Shown: piece after piece, positions 1 to 5,263 of the stretch
Numbering within the stretch: the stretch's first letter is position 1
Layout of the letters: the number at the start of each line of letters is the position of its first letter
Assembly (NCBI GenBank): GCA_016875755.1
Contig: VGOX01000199.1
Coordinates: 1 to 5,263, forward strand
DNA from: Chloroflexota bacterium
GTDB taxonomy: Bacteria; Chloroflexota; Anaerolineae; Anaerolineales; Villigracilaceae
DNA: 5,263 nucleotides
Direction: 5' to 3'
The notes under the pieces: model-generated
Databases searched by the model: none
The model's input: only the letters and a program-made list of their open reading frames with translations
Told to the model about the DNA's origin: nothing
Program-made: the position numbers and the translations under genes

Positions 1-707
1 GGCACGAAGGTGGCTGTAAATGGCAGCGCGGTTTGCGTCAGCGGGTCGGTGGGATGAGGCGTGACGGTAACGCCGGGCAGCGGAGATGGGATCGGCGTGC
101 GCGTGGAAACGTTTGGCACCCAAAGGATTTCCCCGGAAAAAATTTGGTCTCCATAACGGCAGTTGACGTTTTTCAGCAATTGAAAATTGGTGTAATGATT
201 TATCGCGATCGAATAAAGAGTATCACCTGGTTTGACCTTGTACGAATAAGACCACCCTACGGCACCCAGACTGCATACCGCAACCGTACTGGTCGGTGCA
301 GGCGGGACATAAAATAGCGTGTTCGAAATCAGGCTGTCGCTGAGCAGGCAATTGGCTTGTCTCAATGCGTCCTTGCTGATGCGGTATCGCGCAGCAAGAT
401 TATCGAGCGTGTCAGCCGCCTGAAGAGAAATCGGAATCCACCCAATGGGAGGCTGGCATGAAACTGGAGGCAAAATGGTTTGGGTTGATGTCGGAGTTAG
501 AGATGCCAGGTTTGGGTCGGCTGTGGCAGTCGGTGGGAGGGTGTTCGTAGCGGTAACAGGCAGGGGTGATGGGAATAGCACAGCGGCAGTTGTTGGGGTT
601 GCCTCTGTCACAAACTCAACAAGTGAAATGGACAACGCTCCAAACATCAACCCCACGGAGAGCAGCGTCACCACCAGCGCGTTCCCAAATTCGCGCTTCC
701 CTTGCAT
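1..707 (-). CDS. Membrane-anchored double-LysM protein (C-terminus beyond window)
   Basis: Reading the minus strand from the ATG at 707-705 gives 235 uninterrupted codons that run off the window's left edge, so the gene is partial. A basic N-terminus (MQGKREFG) is followed by one hydrophobic helix at about residues 10-30. Next comes a Pro/Thr/Ala-rich linker (about 36-82), a degenerate LysM at about 89-135 and a clearer LysM at about 153-199 with the motif VKPGDTLYSIA. A second Pro/Thr-rich linker begins near 202 and leads to an unseen C-terminal part. Four cysteines are visible (84, 120, 145, 183), one just before and one inside each LysM. LysM modules bind N-acetylglucosamine-containing glycans such as peptidoglycan; by inference this one sits outside the cell on a type II anchor. 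The start overlaps the stop of the upstream kinase-like gene by one base (TAATG), and AAGG lies about 9 bases before the ATG. The same operon and translational coupling are therefore likely. Family is solid, ligand and function unproven. Confidence 0.88.
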   Translation of the reverse strand, partial: MQGKREFGNALVVTLLSVGLMFGALSISLVEFVTEATPTTAAVLFPSPLPVTATNTLPPTATADPNLASLTPTSTQTILPPVSCQPPIGWIPISLQAADTLDNLAARYRISKDALRQANCLLSDSLISNTLFYVPPAPTSTVAVCSLGAVGWSYSYKVKPGDTLYSIAINHYTNFQLLKNVNCRYGDQIFSGEILWVPNVSTRTPIPSPLPGVTVTPHPTDPLTQTALPFTATFV

Positions 708-3052
708 TACTTCTTACCTTTTTTGCCCTGTTTCCCCGATGCCGCTTCACTGGCAGCGATGGGCAATAACACGCTGAATGTCGCGCCGACACCTGGTTCA
801 CTTTCCACCCAAATGCGTCCGTGCTGGGCTTCTGTGAGAGTCTTGGCAATCGATAATCCCACACCCGTATCGCCCACCCCTTGAATGAGGACATTATCGG
901 CGCGATAGAGACGGGTAAAGACACGCGGCATATCTTCAGAGACGATTCCGCCGCCTGTGTCGGATACTTGAATGAGGATGAATTCAAGACCATTCTCGGT
1001 TCGGGTCTGAACCTTGAGCCTGATCGTGCCTTCAAACGGAGTCGCCGCCCCGGCATTTTGCAGCAAGTGGATCAGGATCTGCTGCAACGCTTCGCGGTCT
1101 GCCTGAATCGGCGCTAGTGACTTGGGAAGCTCAAGGTGCATGGAAATGTTCTTTTCGCGCACCTGTGTGCTGGTATACGACATGGCATTGTCAATGATCG
1201 AATTCAAACCCACAGATTCGGCTTTGAGTTCATTCAACTCCGTTGCCAATGTCGTGATCTGGATCATGTCATCTGTCAAACTGCGGATGCGCTCCGTGGA
1301 GGACTTGATGCGTTCCACAAATTTCCGTTGCAGCGCCCCTAAAATTCCAACCGACTCGCCCAACAGCAGGTCGGTATATCCTACAATCGAAGATAGCGGC
1401 TGGCGTAATTCCTGCGAGATCGAAGCGATCACCTCGGCTTGTTCGGTACTGCGTGTGACGGTGTGCTCTTTTTCCAGTTCATGCACCCGCATATTCGATT
1501 CTGCGATTTGATTTTGAAGCCGCGCCAATTCTTGCAGGGTCGTTTTTAGTTCACTTTCCAATTGAGAATTGGAAGCAGAAATATTTTTTCCCGACCGCAG
1601 TTCGGCGTTCTCCTGTTGCAATTGCTCAATGATGTGTTGCGACTCGTCCTGCGCCGCCCGCAAGGACGCAAGATCGACGGATTTACTCTTTTCGATCTCC
1701 GAGTGGGCGATCTCCAATTGCAGTTTCAGTTCCTCGATGCGCCGCTCCAATTCGGTTGCCTGTGAGCGGGCGCGGTCGCTTTCAACTTCGAGTTTATTGA
1801 ACGTCTGACTGCGTTGGATGATCGGCACCAACGCAGTTGCGATATTGGAAAGGAACGCCTGATCTTCGGCCGTCCAGGTTCGGTCGGAATAGGGCGAAAG
1901 CAGCAAAAGTCCGCCCAATGTTTCTTTATCAGGAGTAATGATCGGAACGCTCAACAAGTGACCAGGATTCGTAAGACCAAGAATCTCACCCAGACCTTTT
2001 ACATCGGCTGAGGTGCTGCTGGCAGGCATCCGCAAGGGACGACCGCGCTGAAGCGAATTTGCCAGCATGGGGATGGAATTCTTATTGAGAGAGCCACCCT
2101 CCAAATTATCTTCGCGAATTAGGTCATACCCGCCCGCGATCACCATCTGATTTTTATTGTCGGTCAGATATATCAAAAAGCTCAGGTCGGAGAGCATGGT
2201 CTGCGCAATGGCGCGGGTGATCGCCTGACTGACCTTGGTGGGGTTGGATTCAGCCGCCAATGCCAGCATGGCATGGAAGGTCTTCGGGTCGGTGCTATAA
2301 CGGCGGCGTTCGGGGATGCCCGCATCCTGCCGTAAGGTGGTCGGTCGCTGCTCTGATAACGGCGCTTGAGCAGAAGAAGAGAGGGCAAATCGCTGCGGCA
2401 GGGTTAGCAAGATCGGGAAGGCTGCCATGTACGCCAGACGCACAATACCTGAATAATTTCCCTCGGTGCGAATGAGCAGGTGACCGACATGCCCAAGAAA
2501 ACCCAGTAACAGCAGGGCGATTCCGTACCACATGCCGTCAGGGCGGCGAATTGCCAGTACCGTGATGCCAAGCAGCGTCAGGATCACAGAGCCGATCTGC
2601 CAGAACCAGTTATCAACAGTTTGGTTGTAACTGAGTGTGGCAATTTGTGGCTGCCACGAAAGCAGGCTTAATCCAAGTGCAGTTAAGACGAAAAGACTAA
2701 GGATCGTCGCAGTGGCATCTGCGGAGCGGTTTGGCTCAGGGAAGGCGTATAGCCATGTGATCCAAATGATACCTAACATGATAAATGCGCGGTCCATTGG
2801 CGGTAGGACGGTTTTGGGATCTATCAAATTTTGCCAGCCCAACCCGCTAAAGATGAACATCACGGCTTGTGCAATTAGCAAAATACTCAACCCTGTAAAT
2901 GCCCGCCGTGCCTGTGGAAATTCGCTTGCCTGCCAATGATTAAATGCAGATTGCAGTGCACTGGCAATCGTGAACGCCAACACAATATAGTAGATCAAAT
3001 CGCCAGGCGGAACGGTTAATTGAGTGAGGATTAGACTGGTAAAAGCGCTCAT
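707..3052 (-). CDS. Seven-helix membrane GAF sensor with histidine-kinase core lacking the phospho-acceptor His
   Basis: The product is 781 residues when started at the ATG at 3052-3050. Seven hydrophobic segments (about 18-37, 53-74, 87-105, 115-133, 149-168, 173-194, 204-219) form the N-terminal membrane part. A cytoplasmic GAF domain follows (about 258-413), then a roughly 120-residue coiled coil rich in Glu, Gln and Leu (417-535). Next are a HisKA-like dimerisation helix pair (about 538-610) and a HATPase_c domain (about 650-765). The H-box reads SISQELRQPLSSI: Gln547 occupies the place of the autophosphorylated histidine, while the following Glu, Arg and Pro are kept. The ATP lobe has N-box Asn666, G1 DTGGGI (Asp698), an F-box-like VFTRLYRAD, G2 DTGVGLSIAK and a final GVGATFSVLLP. 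It may therefore bind ATP but cannot phosphorylate itself on the usual residue. The tail KQGKKGKK is lysine-rich. No response regulator is adjacent. The frame stays open upstream to a TTG at 3079, but the ATG is preferred because a TATAAT hexamer lies between them. Architecture is certain; biochemical activity is not. Confidence 0.92.
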   Translation of the reverse strand: MSAFTSLILTQLTVPPGDLIYYIVLAFTIASALQSAFNHWQASEFPQARRAFTGLSILLIAQAVMFIFSGLGWQNLIDPKTVLPPMDRAFIMLGIIWITWLYAFPEPNRSADATATILSLFVLTALGLSLLSWQPQIATLSYNQTVDNWFWQIGSVILTLLGITVLAIRRPDGMWYGIALLLLGFLGHVGHLLIRTEGNYSGIVRLAYMAAFPILLTLPQRFALSSSAQAPLSEQRPTTLRQDAGIPERRRYSTDPKTFHAMLALAAESNPTKVSQAITRAIAQTMLSDLSFLIYLTDNKNQMVIAGGYDLIREDNLEGGSLNKNSIPMLANSLQRGRPLRMPASSTSADVKGLGEILGLTNPGHLLSVPIITPDKETLGGLLLLSPYSDRTWTAEDQAFLSNIATALVPIIQRSQTFNKLEVESDRARSQATELERRIEELKLQLEIAHSEIEKSKSVDLASLRAAQDESQHIIEQLQQENAELRSGKNISASNSQLESELKTTLQELARLQNQIAESNMRVHELEKEHTVTRSTEQAEVIASISQELRQPLSSIVGYTDLLLGESVGILGALQRKFVERIKSSTERIRSLTDDMIQITTLATELNELKAESVGLNSIIDNAMSYTSTQVREKNISMHLELPKSLAPIQADREALQQILIHLLQNAGAATPFEGTIRLKVQTRTENGLEFILIQVSDTGGGIVSEDMPRVFTRLYRADNVLIQGVGDTGVGLSIAKTLTEAQHGRIWVESEPGVGATFSVLLPIAASEAASGKQGKKGKK

Positions 3053-3061
3053 GCAGTTGTG

Positions 3062-3067
3062 ATTATA
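3062..3067 (-). promoter_or_regulatory. Probable -10 element of the kinase-like/LysM operon
   Basis: The minus strand reads a perfect TATAAT here, ending 9 bases before the ATG at 3052. Transcription starting about 7 bases downstream would begin within a few bases of the start codon, giving a leaderless or nearly leaderless mRNA. The -35 region is weak: ACGCCA at 3090-3085 with 17-bp spacing matches TTGACA at only three positions. No Shine-Dalgarno sequence precedes the ATG, which fits a leaderless start. Confidence 0.5.
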
Positions 3068-3080
3068 CTGCCAGTTCAAT

Positions 3081-3110
3081 ATTATGGCGTAGAATTGTCA
3101 TTATGCCGTA
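3081..3110 (+). repeat. Imperfect 11-bp direct repeat across the TPR gene start
   Basis: ATTATGGCGTA (3081-3091) recurs as ATTATGCCGTA (3100-3110), matching at 10 of 11 positions with a 19-bp period. A third ATTAT begins at 3062, again exactly 19 bp away. The second full copy covers the start codon of the TPR gene. It could be an operator array or the remnant of a short tandem duplication; chance is also possible in so AT-rich a stretch. Confidence 0.4.
3090..3095 (+). promoter_or_regulatory. Probable -10 element of the TPR gene
   Basis: TAGAAT matches the TATAAT consensus at five of six positions and ends 7 bases before the ATG at 3103. CTGCCA at 3068-3073, 16 bp upstream, is a four-of-six match to a -35 element. 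The spacing predicts transcription starting at or next to the ATG. No Shine-Dalgarno sequence is present, consistent with a leaderless message. Confidence 0.45.
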
Positions 3111-4491
3111 CTGGAATCAATATAAATATAAGGTCGCTATTCTTGCCTTCATGTTTGCCTTATTCGCAATATGGGGGTATTCAAAGGTGTGGCAGGCGGA
3201 GCGTGCCATACAGCAGGGTGATTATCACGCCGCCGCTGAAGCCTATGCCCGTATTGCACGGGTTTTATTTTGGAGCAGTGATCTGTGGGAGAAAGCAGGT
3301 ATTGCAGCCGTAATGGGTAATGACCATGCCGCCGCAATTGCTTATTTTGAAAAAGCGCCGTCCCTTTCAGAAGCAGGCTGGCTTCGCCTCGCTGGCTCTC
3401 ATTATCAACTGGGAGATTCAGATTCCGCGATTCATTCCATTGAGCAAGGGCTTCAAACGCATGATTCTGCTTCCCTTTATGGCTTGCTGGCGCTGATATA
3501 CCGTGAACAGAAAAATTTTCAGAGAGAACAGGCTGCGCTTCTTGAGCAAACTCGATTGGATACAGAAGATGCCTACGCCCACTACAGACTAGGACTGCTC
3601 TTGATGTTATCCACGCCTGAAGAGGCTTTGCCTATTTTGACACGCGCCTCTTTTCTTAACCCCGAAGTTGATTCGGCTGTGCAGACAGCCCGCGCCGCTT
3701 TGGCATTATCCTCCACACAGACGGGTGATTCGCAAAAGTTATTGAGCATCGGGCGGGCATTTGGTCTTGTGCAGGAGTGGGAATTGGCAGTGGAGGCATT
3801 CACTCAAGCTGTGGAATTAGACCCGAAAAATGCCGAGGCGTGGGCGTGGCTCGGAGAGGCGAACCAGCAAACAGGTCAGGAGGGAGGCGCAGAATTGGAT
3901 CAGGCGTTGTCCTTGAGCAGCACAAATCCAAATGTATTCGCATTGCGCGCCTTGCAGTGGAGTCGTCAGGGAAAGTATGAGTTGGCGCTTGAGGAGTATT
4001 TGCTCGCCGCGAAATATGATGCGGAAAACCCTGCGTGGCAGGCAGGGATCGGGGATGCCTACGCCAAGCTTGGCGATCTGGTCGCGGCGTTGGCGGCGTA
4101 TCAGCGTGCGGTGGAGCTTTCTCCGCGAGAGGCTTCATACTTGGTACGGCTGGCATTTTTTTGCGCGGAGAATGGCGTGAATTTGGAAGATGTTGGTTTG
4201 CCTGCCGCGCAACAAGCGGTGCAACTTGCGCCGAATGATCCGTTCGCATTGGATGCGTTGGGGTTATCTTATTTTTCTTTGCGATATTACGTCAGCGCAG
4301 AAATGGCTTTGCTGAAAGCCATTGAGGCTGCGCCTGAATATTTTCCCGCGCATATTCATCTTGCCTTGACGTATCTCGCGCAGGGGAAGCGCACTGCCGC
4401 ATTCAACTCATTGACGTATGTGCGTGATGCGGATGAATCGGGTGTGTATCATGAAGCCGCCCTCCAACTTTTGAGTCAGTATTTTCCGTAA
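3103..4491 (+). CDS. Membrane-anchored tetratricopeptide-repeat protein
   Basis: The product is 462 residues. A single hydrophobic helix lies near the N-terminus (about 11-26, AILAFMFALFAIWGY), preceded by a Tyr/Lys-rich start. The rest is almost wholly alpha-helical repeats of about 34 residues. The best TPR units are at about 211-241 (ending AFTQAVELDPKN) and 309-342 (ending AAYQRAVELSPRE), with others at about 28-58, 60-86, 92-122, 123-155, 156-188, 244-275, 276-308, 343-376, 380-411 and 412-442; the N-terminal ones are degenerate. TPR solenoids bind other proteins and have no catalytic role, so a scaffold or assembly role at the membrane is the safest inference. No other domain is visible. 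Which side of the membrane the repeats face is not settled by the sequence. The gene is divergent from the kinase-like gene across a short gap and lies 23 bp before the lectin-like gene, with no terminator between, so those two are probably co-transcribed. Confidence 0.9.
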   Translation: MPYWNQYKYKVAILAFMFALFAIWGYSKVWQAERAIQQGDYHAAAEAYARIARVLFWSSDLWEKAGIAAVMGNDHAAAIAYFEKAPSLSEAGWLRLAGSHYQLGDSDSAIHSIEQGLQTHDSASLYGLLALIYREQKNFQREQAALLEQTRLDTEDAYAHYRLGLLLMLSTPEEALPILTRASFLNPEVDSAVQTARAALALSSTQTGDSQKLLSIGRAFGLVQEWELAVEAFTQAVELDPKNAEAWAWLGEANQQTGQEGGAELDQALSLSSTNPNVFALRALQWSRQGKYELALEEYLLAAKYDAENPAWQAGIGDAYAKLGDLVAALAAYQRAVELSPREASYLVRLAFFCAENGVNLEDVGLPAAQQAVQLAPNDPFALDALGLSYFSLRYYVSAEMALLKAIEAAPEYFPAHIHLALTYLAQGKRTAAFNSLTYVRDADESGVYHEAALQLLSQYFP

Positions 4492-4501
4492 CCCTCCATG
4501 A

Positions 4502-4507
4502 TAAAAT
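4502..4507 (+). promoter_or_regulatory. -10-like hexamer before the lectin-like gene
   Basis: TAAAAT, five of six matches to TATAAT, ends 7 bases before the ATG at 4515, the same geometry as at the TPR gene. No convincing -35 exists: TTGAGT at 4471 lies 25 bp away. It may be an internal promoter adding to read-through from the TPR gene. No Shine-Dalgarno sequence precedes this ATG, although read-through translation without one would be poor, which supports a separate leaderless transcript. Confidence 0.35.
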
Positions 4508-4514
4508 CACGTTC

Positions 4515-5165
4515 ATGAACCGAATAAAGATCTCTTCATTGCTGCTGGCTTTTCTATCTTTTGCGTGCGCGTATTCCTCTTCTGCGCCTGCTGTCTTGCC
4601 GACCCCATTGCCGTCAGGCGCAGTATTGTTTCAAGATGATTTCTCCAGCCCTGCCTCAGGCTGGAATCGCTTGTTGGTTGGCGAAGGTGTGATGGATTAT
4701 GACGGAGGCGGGTACCGCATCCTTGTCAATGCGCAGGAGATGAACTTCTGGGTGACACCGCGCAGGGATTTTGCAGACGTCCGCATTGAAGTGGATGCGG
4801 GGAAACTGGCAGGTCCCGATGAGAACCGTATTGGTTTGGTCTGCCGTTTCAATGGCAACGATTATTATTTCTTTATCATGTCCAGTGATGGTTTTTACGG
4901 CATCGGCATTTTCTCGGGTGGACAGGCAGCGTTGCTGGGTCAGGGAGAAATGCTTTCCTCGTCTAGTATTCATCAGGGCGTGGCGGTCAATCACCTGCGG
5001 GCAGACTGTGTCGGCGATCAACTTACATTTTATGTGAATGGATTCCAGATCGCGCAGGCGCAGGATGCGACATTGACGACGGGCGATATAGGCTTGTTGG
5101 CGGGTACATTTGCCACTCCTGGCGTGGATGTTGTCTTCGATAATTTTGTGGTTTTCCAGCCTTAG
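4515..5165 (+). CDS. Exported, probably lipid-anchored protein with concanavalin A-like (LamG/DUF1080-type) domain
   Basis: The product is 216 residues. The N-terminus (MNRIKISS, then a hydrophobic run to Ala17) is a signal peptide ending at Cys18 in LSFAC. This resembles a lipobox but has Ser at -3 and Phe at -2, so lipidation is plausible, not assured. A short Ser/Pro linker with TPLPSG follows. Residues about 37-215 have the pattern of a jelly-roll beta-sandwich related to LamG/3-keto-disaccharide hydrolase-like folds: opening FQDDFSSPASGW, central IGLVCRFNGNDYYFFIMSSDGFYGIGIF, then LTFYVNG, and closing GDIGLLAGTF and VVFDNFVVF. Such domains often bind carbohydrate, and I see no catalytic residues I can assign. 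Cys110 and Cys165 could form a disulfide. It follows the TPR gene by 23 bp. The fold assignment rests on pattern recognition; the ligand is unknown. Confidence 0.87.
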   Translation: MNRIKISSLLLAFLSFACAYSSSAPAVLPTPLPSGAVLFQDDFSSPASGWNRLLVGEGVMDYDGGGYRILVNAQEMNFWVTPRRDFADVRIEVDAGKLAGPDENRIGLVCRFNGNDYYFFIMSSDGFYGIGIFSGGQAALLGQGEMLSSSSIHQGVAVNHLRADCVGDQLTFYVNGFQIAQAQDATLTTGDIGLLAGTFATPGVDVVFDNFVVFQP

Positions 5166-5263
5166 CGTAACGGTTGTGCAATCATAAGTGGAATCGTGAA
5201 AAGTGATGAAAAACAGAACATTACCAATAGAATAAGGATGATGTACCCTTGAGCCATATCAGC
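5162..5263 (-). CDS. Possible C-terminal end of a hydrophobic membrane protein (partial)
   Basis: On the minus strand one frame is open from the right edge to a TAA at 5164-5162, giving 33 residues. They contain a hydrophobic stretch, YIILILLVMFCFSSLF, followed by TIPLMIAQPLR, like a last transmembrane helix with a short tail. The frame would converge on the lectin-like gene and overlap its end by 4 bp. All plus-strand frames in this stretch are broken by stops. The piece is too short to name, and a chance open frame is possible because the DNA is T-rich on this strand. Confidence 0.42.
   Translation of the reverse strand, partial: ADMAQGYIILILLVMFCFSSLFTIPLMIAQPLR

Noticed and set aside
445..777. 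110-codon plus-strand open frame over the LysM gene start
   Set aside because: It lies antisense to the LysM coding sequence, which has a membrane anchor and two LysM modules. The plus-strand product has no coherent domain.
616..1056. 146-codon open frame on the minus strand spanning the kinase/LysM junction
   Set aside because: It overlaps two well-supported genes in a different frame of the same strand, and its translation has no recognisable features.
3800..4249. 149-codon open frame on the minus strand inside the TPR gene
   Set aside because: It is antisense to a clear TPR coding sequence. Its product is low-complexity, rich in Pro, Arg and His, with no domain pattern.
4471..4476. TTGAGT as a -35 element for the lectin-like gene
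   Set aside because: The spacer to the TAAAAT hexamer is 25 bp, too long for a sigma70-type promoter.
4492..4514. Terminator between the TPR and lectin-like genes
   Set aside because: The 23-bp gap contains no inverted repeat followed by a T run.
1..5263. CRISPR arrays, tRNA or rRNA genes, insertion sequences
   Set aside because: I found no regularly spaced identical repeats, no tRNA-like cloverleaf, no transposase and no terminal inverted repeats by eye; nearly all the DNA is explained by the coding sequences.

Overview
The window looks like chromosomal DNA of a Chloroflexota bacterium, most likely Anaerolineae. This is inferred from protein style: proline/threonine-rich linkers after a single membrane anchor, paired LysM modules with an Asn-Cys motif, a kinase-like protein with a SQELRQPL box, and concanavalin A-like surface proteins with 'TPLP' linkers. 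No rRNA or other marker gene is present, so the placement is tentative. The DNA is almost fully coding, of moderate GC content, with no sign of mobile elements, CRISPR arrays or tRNAs.

Left part, minus strand (1-3052): a two-gene unit. The first gene (707-3052) encodes a seven-helix membrane protein with a GAF domain, a long coiled coil and a histidine-kinase core. Its ATP-binding lobe looks intact, but the phospho-accepting histidine position is glutamine. Its stop codon overlaps the ATG of the second gene (TAATG at 709-705), which encodes a membrane-anchored double-LysM protein that runs off the left edge of the window.

Centre (3053-3102): a 50-bp divergent intergenic region with -10-like hexamers facing both ways. 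It contains three copies of ATTAT spaced exactly 19 bp apart.

Right part, plus strand (3103-5165): a membrane-anchored tetratricopeptide-repeat protein, then after 23 bp a small exported, probably lipid-anchored protein with a concanavalin A-like beta-sandwich fold. At the right edge, the last 33 codons of a hydrophobic protein seem to be encoded on the minus strand, converging on and overlapping the end of the lectin-like gene by 4 bp.

Taken together, the four main genes encode envelope proteins: one sensor-like, one wall- or glycan-binding, one TPR scaffold and one lectin-like. No response regulator or DNA-binding protein is visible, so signal output from the kinase-like protein is unknown. 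The three genes that start at a likely promoter lack a Shine-Dalgarno sequence and have a TANNNT hexamer 7-9 bp before the ATG, which suggests leaderless transcripts. The only gene with a recognisable Shine-Dalgarno-like sequence is the translationally coupled LysM gene.
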